Assembly (NCBI GenBank): GCA_013399305.1
Contig: VXAI01000021.1
Location: forward strand, 6,371,151 to 6,435,150
DNA: 64,000 bases
Reading direction: 5' to 3'
From: Rostratula benghalensis
Lineage: Eukaryota; Chordata; Aves; Charadriiformes; Rostratulidae
Program-made: the position numbers and the translations under genes
In this document: piece after piece, positions 1-13,538 of the stretch
Numbering within the stretch: position 1 is the first letter of the stretch
Layout of the letters: every line of letters starts with the position of its first letter
Notes under the pieces: generated by a model
Databases searched by the model: none
What the model was told of the DNA's origin: nothing
What the model saw: the letters and a program-made list of their open reading frames with translations, nothing else

Positions 1-3000
1 GTGAGGATTCCTTGTTCACACATATCATTGTTACAGTCTGGGCATCTGAAACATGGAAGGTATGTAGGAGTCTTTTGGGGTTTTTTGAAGAGTCCCTGTT
101 TTCTTCTACCTTCACTGCCCCTCTTGAGAAATAGCACTGACAAATCATTAAATATAGATATTTCATGAACAAATTTTAGATCATCATATTTCAAACTGAC
201 GCTAAAACTTAGATACATCACAATAAGGAGTGTTAAAACTTAAATCCCATGAGATCAAAAAAAGTATAGGAAACATCAGAATAACCAATTGTAAAACTAG
301 ATACTGAGTTACATTCTTAAAATTTTAAAATACAATTAAATAGGTATTTATTTATTGTCTAAGCATGGTTGAGGATGTATCATAAGTTTAGACATAATAT
401 TCTTATCTGGCCTTACAGCAGGGTGTTTGACTCTTCTACTTGTCTTTTCTTTGTTGTCCTCTTTTTTTTTTTTTCTACATAAGTAATATAAAATAAACTC
501 AGAAATGGTGAAACTTCTTATGAAGGACATATCATGCAATTTTATTTTGCTCAACTTGTTTACTATAGCTGTAAAGTGGCCTCTTAAGAGACCGGCTAAG
601 AAAACCAAATGTGTCCCCTGTATATTTAAGGCAGACCAATACAGTCTTAAACTCTTTCCTTTTTTTCATTTATTTTAATGAATGTACGCAACGACATCTA
701 CAGTAAAAATAAATATGTGACTCCTGACAGAATGTAGAATTAAGTTTTATAGGTTTATAGAGAAATGAGAATGGAGAGCTAGAGAGACCAGGGTTACATG
801 TATTTCAACTGTTTGCTTTTCTTCTCGTATCATGAAAAGTATCCATTTATAATATTTCTGACCTAAAGTGGTGGGAATGTACGATAACCAACTAATTGAA
901 CTAACGTCATCACTTTATAGTTTATGAACTTGGACAATAAAAGTATCTGAATTAATAAATGCATTTGTGTAAGCATTTGGAAAAAAAACCCTCACAAAAT
1001 AATAAAAGTTCACTTGACCGAATAAAAAAAAAATCAGCATTAAATCCTTGACTGATAACAAGTAGTTTAATTAACTGTGATCAGCACTGTTCATCATCAT
1101 TCTACTGTTTATTTGTTTGCTTGTTTTCTGAGAACAATTTGTTCCTCACAGATTATCTAAGAGATGTGTAAGTGGCATTAAGGCCAAACTAGACAAATGA
1201 AGACTAATTATTCAAGCATTTTTAAATAAGAAAGGTAACTGGTAACTGAAGTTACCTACCAATAGCATCAGACATGATGTTCCAGATCTATAGTCTAGGA
1301 ACAGGGTTAATACATTTCTAATAGATGCAGTTAAAATTGAATACTTGCGGCTTGATACAAATATTATTAAATAAGGTATTGCTTCCCTTTAAATTGGTAC
1401 CCATTTGCTTTAAAACTTCCTCTATATTTATAAAAAGTGTAAAAACAACTGGGCACAGTTTTGCAGCATTTTATGAAGAGTCTGAAAGCTTAGTATTGTT
1501 AGAAGAAAATTATTAGAAGAAAATTTCAAATATTAAAAAAAGGATAATTTTAGTAATAAAATATGTCATATTTTCTTCAAATAAGTTGGTGTCTATCAAG
1601 AGTAAAAACTTTCTTAAAACTGGAATGTGCATTACATGTTTTCGTCATATGCTGCACACAAGGTATTGTGGACAATTTACACGTTCTAATGAAGCAAGAG
1701 ATGTGCAGTCACGTAGCTCTCCCAGGTCAGCACCCAAGCCAGTCTATCTAGGGAGATTTTAAAGGGAATATAATGAACACTGCAAATCTATGAAAGCATA
1801 AAATACAGAGGGGGCACAGGCTTAGGATAACAACATTTGTTTGATAGCATTTCAAAACTTAAACACAGTCTCCTGTTTCTTCAGTATGCACTACACACAC
1901 TGCTCAGCAAAAATTAAGTAGGTTCAAAAGGGAATATCAAAGTCCTATGACATTTTCTGCCCAATGGATTTTGTTTGCTTTAGATCACAAGTGTATAGTC
2001 AAAGTTGAAATTTATGCATTTTAGATGACACCTTGTAAGGCCAAGAATACAAGTGTTTAGTTTCCATGCATAGCATCAAAGGAGTAGAAGAAAAAAATCT
2101 CATTGGAGCTATTCTGTGTGCTGTCCTGCCAAAAGAGAAATAGTAACACTGCATAAAACATGACAAAAACTCAACCAATAGAAACCATAGCAAAACTGTT
2201 AGGAAGTCCTTGGCTTCTCAGGTCATCTTCTTATTGCTTAGTTTTACTCTTTATATACATTTTACTGCTGACATCCATAAACTCTCATGGAAACTGCACA
2301 TCTGAAAATCAGACCAAAACCCCAAAAACCCAACCCAAAGTGAACTGGTCATTCACAGTTAATCCTAAGGAAGAACAACAAAACCAGCCACCAGCATAAT
2401 CAGGATGCTAACTGAAATATGTTCAAAGCAAATAAATGCAGCTCTTCATGAAGCTGTTATTTAAGTTATGAAACTTTTCTGAGGCAAAACAGTAGTAATA
2501 AAAATACACATGAAAAGTAATGAAAAGACTGGATAAGTGAATGGAATTAGAGATGCTTATTAAACATGCATCAGGCATTCTTGGCTCAGTTGGTCCTTGG
2601 ACTGTAGAGGTAGAGGAGGGATGACTCATGGAGATATTACGGATGCAGTGTTCCTCTGCTGGTTCTAGACATTCACTTCTAACCATCCACAGAAACAAAA
2701 TACTATGAAAGATGTCTTTTCTTTCTCTCCCAAAATGGTAAGTCTGATGTTCTTCCAAGCTTTTAATGCAATGTATTCAAATGTATCTTATTCAATTATA
2801 TTGCTTCACAATATTATTCAATTATAAAACAATACAACTTTTCCATCATATTACTATACTCAGTATCCACCAGTAGCTAACAGTTTCAGGAACACATTAA
2901 TTCTCTTTTGACACCCAAATCACATACACAAAAAGTGCAGTGTTAAGCCTAAATCAGATAGCTTATTAAATACAGGGTGGAAAGAACCATCAATTAAGTG

Positions 3001-3594
3001 ATTAGAGACTTATTTTTTAATTCCCTTCTTTCTTATCTCTCTGAAGAAACATCAGAAGAGCCCATTTGTACAAATCTAAAACAAACTGACTTAACTGCAT
3101 TCACGGTTTCAGACTTGGCCTCAGGCATGTGGAATAGAGAAGAAAAATAATTACAGCATGCACATAACAAGCAAATAGCTCTTTGTAGCTATGAATTAAT
3201 TTAATTTCCTGCAGACTTACATCTAAGTTAAAAACATTTGTGGATGCCTGATAAGGCTTGATCTCGCTCTCCAATTTTTCCCTCATGTGGCAGTGGACTA
3301 CTAAATGTTATCTTTCTGCTTCACCTACTTTCATAAAAGCTATGGCTGCAAGTACAAGATCCCTGCTGTCAATCAGATTTGGCTGACACTGGGTGAGTTT
3401 AAAATGTGAAAAATTGGCACATAAACAGACATTTTCATGTAAATCTCAATTCCAGCATAAGAATTTATGTGACTAATTTGTCCTACCTTAGTGAAAACAC
3501 TACAGTTCATTTAAAGGCAGCAGTTGTGGCAACCAAGAAAACAAATGATAGCTGTTAAATTTACTCATATTAACCTTATCTTCTTTTAGACAAC
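1..3594. other. SBF2 intron, unique AT-rich sequence
   Basis: No exon, RNA gene or recognisable repeat was found. Open frames here (for example minus strand 2423-2758) are short, start at arbitrary ATGs and show no domain. Assignment to an SBF2 intron is inferred from the minus-strand exon at 12.2 kb and the absence of any terminal exon or other gene below it. Confidence 0.5.
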
Positions 3595-4222
3595 TCTTAC
3601 GGTTTGAGAAAACCCATAACCATTTGTTGTCATTTAGACAACTATTCTATCACCTGATGACCCCTCCCGCAGTGGGAAAGGTAATCAAGGAACACAAGGA
3701 AACACAAGGGTCGAAATACAAATAGATTTAATAGAATAAGACTAAATAACTAACAATAATACTAAAGAACCAATATTAATCCCAATACTAATGTAAGATA
3801 CACAAGAATTATACTCAGCCAATTCTATCAGTAGGAAGCTGTGTGCTACCAGCAGTGGACAGCCAATATCAGACCCTGCAAGCCCAATGGCTTTGGGAAG
3901 ATGGCAAAGGCTCAGGGATCCAGCACCAGGTCACAGGGTTCACGGGACCACTGCCATCAAGGGACAGGGAATCTGTGCAGCAAACTTTTTAATTTATATT
4001 GAATGTGATGTTCATGGTTGGCCAGCATGGTCAAACACCCAGTCCTCATTCTTCCTCATCCCTGCACCTGGCAAGGCTCAAAATCTCTCAGATCTTGAAT
4101 CCTACTTAGCCTTGCTGGCCATAAAGTAAACAGTTTCGCAAATTCAGACACTCATCTTCCAAAAGTGGGGCGTACCCCAGCAGTAGAGGAGAAATTAGTC
4201 CTGTGTCACTCAACCAAGAACA
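3595..4222 (-). mobile_element. Solo LTR, avian ERVL-like (copy A)
   Basis: This 628-bp block is a diverged copy of 9697-10315; 50 of 52 bases are identical between 3802-3853 and 9880-9931. Boundaries come from comparing the two copies. On the minus strand the element starts at the complement of caaccaagaaca and ends at tcttacgg. The flanks acaac (3590-3594) and tcaac (4223-4227) form a 5-bp target duplication with one mismatch. The minus strand carries TATAAAT (3992-3998) and, about 265 bp further, ATTAAA (3727-3732), a normal promoter to poly(A) arrangement for an LTR. No internal viral genes remain, so it is a recombination-derived solo LTR. It lies in the same sense as SBF2. The short plus-strand frame at 3887-4129 is accidental. 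Confidence 0.8.
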
Positions 4223-4846
4223 TCAACAGAGATACTCAGAGCTCTGCTCTAGCCCTCAAACTTTAAGCTTTCCTATTTAACTTGTATGAATTTAATTTTT
4301 CCACAACAATCAGATTAAGATGTCAGCTCTTCTTCTAAATATTGACATCTAATTTTAAAATAACAATCTAGCCAAAATCTACATTAGGAACTGAACTAAA
4401 TTTTGAAGATGAAATTTACTTAAATGACTGACAAAAGTTGTTCCTACTACTGAATGTAGTTGATGTTAAGGGACTTACACAGTTTGAAAACACGTTAGCA
4501 TTTGCTCCGTCAACATGCAGCTAAATTATAGCATGCATGAACCGTACCTATCCATCTCCTGTCTTTTCACCTTCTTCTTCACTTGAATCTGTGTGCCCAA
4601 ATCTGCCATTTATCAAATCTTCAACACTGAAGGTCCTTACACAAAGCAACTCTGAATCGTTATCCAACTCTCCAAGCCTATTGACTGTCCATCCAGCCTT
4701 CCCTGGCGTTGACTCTGACTGCCCCTACTTGGATCACTACGTACTCCCGGGTCATCGAACCACCTCTGTGGCAGGCAGCTCTGCAAATTGCCTTCACTAG
4801 AGATGCCACTCATTTTCAGACACGAGGACAATCCAGGCATGCTGAC

Positions 4847-4873
4847 CATATGCCTCCACTCTGGGGGCATATG
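4847..4873. repeat. Perfectly folding 11-bp inverted repeat
   Basis: CATATGCCTCC pairs with GGGGGCATATG around a 5-nt loop (ACTCT), with a single T/G position. No T-run follows on either strand and no larger terminal inverted repeat is seen. Function unknown. Confidence 0.6.
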
Positions 4874-7800
4874 CTACTGGAAGTAGTGCATTTAGTTGTG
4901 ATTAATGTTAAGCAGAGAAAAAATAGGTTTATCTTCATGTCAGAGTGAGGAAAGAAAACAAAAAGCATTAGATATAACTTTACTGTTTTGAAGGTGGAAG
5001 CTGGCAGGCATTAGTTGAAACTCAAAGGAAATAAAATGTGAACAGAAAGTGAAATTACAATTGTACTTCTATTAATTCATCCAATCCTAGAGAAAAACCA
5101 TGTCTCATTGCAAAACTTTCACTCTAGTACTTCATTATAACTGTCAAAATCAGTTTGTCCTACGCAAAAATTTTGCACTGAAATTGCGCCAAGTTCAGCA
5201 AGCCCAATGTTTTTCTACTAACTGTCCAGCAAAGAAGATTTAGAGACCCCACATAATTTCTTATTTTAAGAAAAATTATTTAAAGTCTGCTTTAGTAATC
5301 TCATGCCAATTGCTCATTTGGGATAAATCCCTTTCTCTCCATGTGACTTGGTCTCTGTTGGCCTTATTTGCAGCCAAATAGACTCTTAGCTGGTTTATTA
5401 ACAGTCAAAGGCCAAAAAACATTCAGCATCAATTAATTTTATTTACTTTTCAGATTATACAAACGCATGTATCCAACAAATTCTAACACATGTACGAAAG
5501 TTAAAATAAATTTGCTGACCATCTCCAGAAGATAAATCTACATCCTGCCCATAATCTGCTGAACTAAAACCACAGGTGAATAGATCTACTTCATGGCTTG
5601 TCTACACGCACAGAATCCTACAACTGCAGCTAAACTTATACTGGAATAATTATACCAGCATTAAAGCCATTAGCTTGATTTAATAATTTCAAAATAGGAT
5701 AATAAACTGTAGTAATGCGCAGTGTAGAATCTATCAGCTAAAAAAAAAAAGGACCAAAGATAGAAATCAAGTGAAGATTGTAAACTTATCTACTAGAGTA
5801 ACCTTAAGTCTCTGTAACAGGTCAGCTCATTCATTCCCTACCTACTGCTGACACTTCAGAGTACTCATATGTGATAATAAGGAGTTTGCACTGCACCTTC
5901 CAGCGTAACCCAATTTCCATCTGCATCTATTAGATGTTTACCATCTAATGCACCTCACTTTGAAAACTCGAGAGTGCTAATGTGCATTATTGTGTAAACA
6001 CACTGAAAGAGCTTTAGAACAAAAGTAACCTACTACCCATAAGCTCCATCTTTCAGTCCAGTATATGCAGTCACAGGCCACAGTGTAGTTCCTGAGAGGG
6101 CCATTAGGCTACACACACTTTGGAAGCTCCAGGAAGTTCAAGGTAATGCATACGCAGCTGCCCTATAAATGCTGAAATTCCATGGAGCAATGATCAAAAT
6201 CAATAGCTCTAAGTAACTGCTTTCAACATGTTAAACTTAGCACTGAAGAATGGTAAAGAGCTACAGTAACAGGTCTTTAGTAAGAATTACGTATATGCAA
6301 ATAGTAATTTCAGCAATTAGAGTTCACTAAATCTTTCTGAAATTTCCCAAAGGCAGCAAACTTGATCCATGGATTTCAAGCTTTACACACCTAGTCTGGG
6401 AAGGCTACAGACACCTAAACAACGTAAGCAGAACAAACAGCAAAAATCAAGTAACTTAAGAAAGTTGGTAATTCGTACCATATTTTAACTCAGTCATAAT
6501 GTTTTTTATATAATATAGAACAATATATGCAGAAGGCGAAATATATGCAAGGCGAAACTTTACATGAGGGGGTTTTTTTTGTTTCTTTAATTAAAGTACA
6601 GTTAATTAATTCCTTTTAACTGCAAATAGGGAAAGGCACTGAAAAGGATTTAAATGAATTGCTGAATTACTATTAATTCCTGTTTGAACAAATTACCTGA
6701 TCACTACTGACAAAGAAAAGTCTCTGCTTAAAAGACAGTATCCCCCCCCATCCTGTGAACTGAGAACTGGGGAGGCTGTGTAGAAACAACACAGGTGTAA
6801 ATAGCAAAAGAGGACCTTTACCCAAAACAAGCTTTATCACCTGCAATAGCATGAATTCAAATTGGGGATGTGAGAGCAAGTGTGTGAAAGTATGAGCCAT
6901 AGGATAAACAGAACGGGAGAAATTACTATCACAGTTATCAGGAAGATGGAAATAGGCTTTCCTCTGGACAACTGTTCTCCCCCTAACTTTACATTCTGGT
7001 CTAGAGGGGACCTTAAATGTATAAAAGGACCTTACAAATACAAGTATATTTCCTATAATATAGAATATTAGCTTCAAATTTCTCTTTACAAAGGAGCAAA
7101 AAGGAAATAATTATTTAAATCTCTACATTATCATAACATTCATTTTTCAGCAGATTTAGAAAGATGATGATGTGATACAATAAACTTTATTTTTAAAATT
7201 GTGTGTGTGTTCCACAAAATGTGTTTTGGGGCACCAACAGTAAGAGGTCACTTTCAGAACAAATTTAACATTTGGAATATTCATAAAATAGTTATTAAAC
7301 TTCATCTTAAGAATAACACACTAATATAATATCCAAGGGGGGATCAGATTTCACACTTCAAAAAGGGCACAACCAAAGTGAGTGTTCTCATCCTCTGCTA
7401 AAAACCAAACATCAGTGACTCATCAAGCGGCATATGCTTTGACACAGTAGGATCATCAACGCTCCAGTCCAAGCATAAAAATTAAAACTTTATGAAGCAT
7501 GAAGTCATTTTGTTGGCAGTTTTTCCGTTGACTCAGGAAATATTTGTGAATGTTGTGAATCTGCCATTTTATGGTTTGGGATTTTGACAATTTCTTTTCC
7601 TCTTTTTGCAAGGGGGACAGAGAGAGGAAGAGAACAAGAACGGCAGGAAATGGGAGAGAATTGAGAAATATTAATTATGTGCATTTTCCAGAATGACATT
7701 TGTAATCTTCCCAACTTTGTTATCATGATGTTTTAATGTACATAGACTTAAGAAAACAGACAAGAATGATATAATCTTGTAGTAAGATTGCTATAAACAA

Positions 7801-8209
7801 ACATTTACGGGTTTGTGCTGCTCTCATTAAGTAGTTTTTCTGTAATGCAAGTAACGCAGTTGCACAGCCTTAGTTACTGCCATAAATCACTCACTAATTT
7901 GTTGATGGCAGGATTGGGGAGAGAGGATAAATCTCTTTCAAAGTGCAAAGCAACACACAATTTGACCACTAAGTTCCCAAATTATGCGAGTTAACATTTT
8001 TTAAAAAAGATTCTATCTATGGTGCTCTTCCAAGCATTGTTAGTATAAATTCTAACTGCGTAATTGGTAAGAAGCACAGCTGAGGTCAGTAGAAATATCT
8101 GCTGAGTCAAAAGTATTAAATCAAGTCTTAGTGTGCTAAGTGGTAACATCCAGAAAATGCTGTTAGAAATAAGAAACTCATTTTAGCAAACAGTATGTAC
8201 ACCACACAG

Positions 8210-8262
8210 ATATATATATATATATATATATATTTGTGTATGTGTGTGCATATGTGCATATT
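8210..8262. repeat. Compound AT / TG microsatellite
   Basis: About eleven AT units (8210-8231) run into a TG/CATATG-rich stretch and then a T-run. This is a typical intronic simple repeat, probably length-polymorphic. Confidence 0.9.
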
Positions 8263-9696
8263 TTTTTTTATGGTTAATAAAGTTACACACAGAGTAATTG
8301 AATTTCAATGGGTGAATTCTTTAGATCTAAGTTATAATTCTTCCTAATACCCCCACTCCCCCCTTTGGATGCTCAACGGCTGATTTTTGTAGCAGCTGAA
8401 GCTAGAAGCTAAGTAGACTATTTTTTTTTTTGGTTGACAGAAGATTTTCTTCAAATCAATGAAATTTGAAGTCCACAGCAACAATCAAAATACAATAATG
8501 GAAAAAACAAACAAAAAAACCCAAACCCAAGGCAGTTAGGGGAAGAGGAAATAAGGATGTTTTGACTTGTTCTTCTAATTCCTGTAGATACACGCAAGTC
8601 AGTATTAGCTAAAGCATCTAAACAGCACCTTAAGCCAGACAGAAACATGGGTCAGACCAAGTAAGTGCTGGAGACATGAAAAGCTGCAAGGAGAAACCAG
8701 TGTAGTACCTCAGATTTCTTTCCACTTCCTACAACATGAAACAGAAAAATTCACGAAGGATTACATGGCAAAGCTGTATCACCTGCTTTCATAAAATCAA
8801 GTAAGTTCTATTCCCATATGTTCACCTTCCTTATGAGTACAGACATAGAGTATTAATCAGAATAAATGTAACATCTACCTTTTTTAATATATTATCACAA
8901 CTTTATGAGACCTGATCACAAATCAAACTGACCAGCATCCCTGCAGATAATAAATTCAGCATCAGTTCAGAATGACAGTACTGCAACAATGCAAAGTGTG
9001 ATTAATACATGTCAACAAACAAAGTACTATTCCATTTTCTGTCCAGGGGTAGAAAACTGAAAATAGGCCATCAGTTGATTACTACAGCCTGTGCTTTTCT
9101 CTGGAATACTTATGACATGCAATTGCCAAGAAATTAAAATGAATCCCAGGCTTTCAGAGATACCAGGAAAAACACTTTTTCCTGAAGATGATACAGCTTT
9201 TACAGTTGCTATATTAATCTTGTACACTAGGTTATAATGGGTACCACCTACATACACCATGTGAGTGGTGAGTACAATCTCCTTGCTTTTCAGGTAGAAT
9301 TTATTTACAAATTATCCTGTAACAAGCAGCTGAAGCAGGAATGAAGGTAACTGGAATGACAGAAGTAGCCTTCTTAGACCCACCTTGATCAGCTGTGTCA
9401 AACTGGTCCTTGTACTATTTTGCAAGAAGCTCAAAAAAGTTCCAATAGTTCTCTTCTAGCATTCACAAGCTGAGAAATTAGCTTGTTTTCACTTTGCAGA
9501 TAATTAACTGCAGAAACTTCCAAGCGGCTCATTCCATTTTTTTGTGAAGATGATTCTGCCAAACTAAACATCTATTCTGCTCTAGCTGAATTCTGATCAT
9601 TCTCATCTATCAGTAAGGTTTACCTGGTGAAGACTACTGGGAAAGAAGTAACACTACTTTTTTAAAAAAAATTAATCTTACTTTTGTCTTAATGGG

Positions 9697-10315
9697 TCTT
9701 ATCGTTTGAGAAAACCAATTTATTGTCGTTCAGACAATTATTCTATCACCTGATGACCCCTCCCCATCCAGGAAAGGGGAATCAGTTAATGCAAAAAAAC
9801 CGCAAGGGTTGAAATGTAAATAGATTTAGTAGAATAATACTAAGAAACCAGTATTAATCCCAATACTGATACAAGATATACAAGAATTATACTCAGCCAA
9901 TTCTATCAGCAGGAAGCTGTGTGCTCCCAGCCATGGACAGCCAATGTCTGAAACTGTGAGTGCAATGGTTTTGGGAGGAAAGGAAGGCCTCAGGGGTCTG
10001 ACACTGGGGCAAGGAGTTGTCTGGACTGCCACCATCAAGACACAGCCAGCTACACAGCAAACTTTTCTGATTTACATTGAATGTGACGTTCATGGTATGA
10101 AATAATCCTGTAGGCCAGCTTGGATCAAATGCCCAGGCCTTGCTCCTCCTTGCTCCTGCACCTGGCAAGGCTCAAAAACACTGAGACCTTGAATCTCACA
10201 GAGCCTGGCTGGCCATAAAGTAAATATTTTTATGAATTCAGACACTAGTCTTCTAAAAGTACAATTTTCCCAGCATTAGAAGAAAAATGAATCCTGTGTA
10301 TCTCAACCCAGGACA
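9697..10315 (-). mobile_element. Solo LTR, avian ERVL-like (copy B)
   Basis: A 619-bp relative of copy A at 3595-4222, in the same orientation. On the minus strand it starts TGTCCTGGGTTGAG, the typical opening of avian ERVL-type LTRs, and its end is the complement of tcttatcgtttgag. It is flanked by an exact 5-bp target duplication, atggg at 9692-9696 and 10316-10320, which fixes both ends. The TATA site of copy A is changed here (complement of tttacatt near 10071-10078 reads TGTAAA) and the poly(A) motif reads ACTAAA (near 9825-9830), so both signals look decayed. It lies about 1.9 kb downstream of the SBF2 exon and in sense with the gene. No coding interior is left. Frames at 9826-10168 are accidental. 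Confidence 0.88.
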
Positions 10316-10320
10316 ATGGG

Positions 10321-12343
<2,023 letters not shown>

Positions 12344-12379
12344 CTAAAGAAACAAAAACAGAGACACATACAGTTAAGC
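12344..12379 (-). other. SBF2: 3' splice acceptor, pyrimidine tract and branch point of the SBF2 exon
   Basis: On the minus strand the intron ends in a T-rich tract (tctgtttttgtttctttag) directly before the exon. The sequence cttaac at 12373-12378 matches the vertebrate branch-point consensus, and its likely branch adenosine at 12374 lies 30 nt from the junction, an ordinary spacing. Branch assignment is inference from the motif; the AG junction is fixed by the reading frame and by SBF2 homology. Confidence 0.75.
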
Positions 12380-12821
12380 AATAATATCCATTGTTTTAAG
12401 AAATTTGAAAAATATTTTTCAAAAACATAACATTATCTGAAACAAGATGTGCATTTAATTTTAAGTGAACATATGCAGGGTTGGAAAACGTAGGGATAAT
12501 GGGGAAAACACAATAGGTCTTGGAGTTGGTCAGATGGATATAATTCTAGCTCTGTAGACATGAAGGGAGATATAATAAACTTTATAAACAGAAAATGTGT
12601 TCTTTTGAATTCTGTAAATCATCTTTGTAGGACTTAGCAGACAACAACAGGAGTAAACGGACATGTTATGCAGGTTTCATTTGGATAACAACTTAGAATT
12701 TGAAGCTAAAATTGTTGTGTCTTGAAACATCTCTACATTTTTAGTTTCTCCACTTATTTCTCCATTAGTTTATCTAATCAAACACAGATATTCCACTTAC
12801 ACCTACTTGTGAAGTCATCCA

Positions 12822-12842
12822 ATATTTACTCGGAGTAAATAT
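12822..12842. repeat. Near-perfect 21-bp palindrome
   Basis: ATATTTACTC and GAGTAAATAT are exact reverse complements separated by one G. It lies about 480 bp from the exon acceptor. No flanking transposon ends were recognised. Confidence 0.6.
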
Positions 12843-13429
12843 ACAGTATTATACAGTAATATTTTTTCATCCATTTACTGGCTACCTCTCTAAACTTCAT
12901 TGTGAACATTTGAAATTTTATAAGAGGTCACACCATAGAAGGAATATAAGTTTTGCGACTCCTGTGAAAAATATGTTCAAGTTTTGTTACTTAATAAGTC
13001 TGAGGGACAAAGAAAATAATTTACTTTTTGAACTCAAATGGCCGCAGTTCTCCAAATACTTCCTATGTACTTAGAATACTACTTATTTCCAAGCTCTTGC
13101 AGCAATGGTCAGAGTAAATATGTGCAATATTTAAAACATGTGTCAAATAAGTCTAAATCCTTTCAGTATTTGTTCCTTCAAGCTGACTGGTGCTGTGGCA
13201 GTCCAAGTCACCAGAACTAAAGACAGTAATTCTGATCTCAGAACAGAGATGCACAAGCAGCCTGAACAAGATAATTACAGCTCTAAAGCAAAGGGAAAAG
13301 TGTATTTCTTTCTTCTTTTTGAATGACTGCAGTTAAATAATGACTTGTTCCCAGTAATGGAAGAGTGTGCTGAAACTCAGAAATTGGTTTGCTGAAGTTT
13401 CTTGAAATGATGGAATTTTGTATTCACTT

Positions 13430-13538
13430 NNNNNNNNNNNNNNNNNNNNNNNNNNNNNNNNNNNNNNNNNNNNNNNNNNNNNNNNNNNNNNNNNNNNNNN
13501 NNNNNNNNNNNNNNNNNNNNNNNNNNNNNNNNNNNNNN
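13430..13538. other. Assembly gap (109 N)
   Basis: A run of 109 undetermined bases. Open frames crossing it (13333-13633, both strands) are artefacts of translating N as X. Confidence 1.

Larger units (their letters stand above)
4223..9696. other. SBF2 intron, mostly unique sequence
   Basis: Apart from a strong hairpin at 4847-4873 and the dinucleotide repeat near 8.2 kb, no known element was recognised. A somewhat GC-richer patch at 4640-4880 has overlapping frames on both strands but no family resemblance. The longest frame (minus 6673-7077, 134 codons) shows no domain or splice context and is treated as chance. Confidence 0.45.

Noticed and set aside
2423..2758. Minus-strand open frame of 111 codons
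   Set aside because: No recognisable family, no conserved motif and no splice sites; treated as chance.
3887..4129. Plus-strand frame of 80 codons
   Set aside because: Entirely inside LTR copy A, on the strand opposite to the element; accidental.
6673..7077. Minus-strand open frame of 134 codons
   Set aside because: No domain or splice context. Long chance frames are expected in 64 kb, and the composition follows the local AT-rich DNA.
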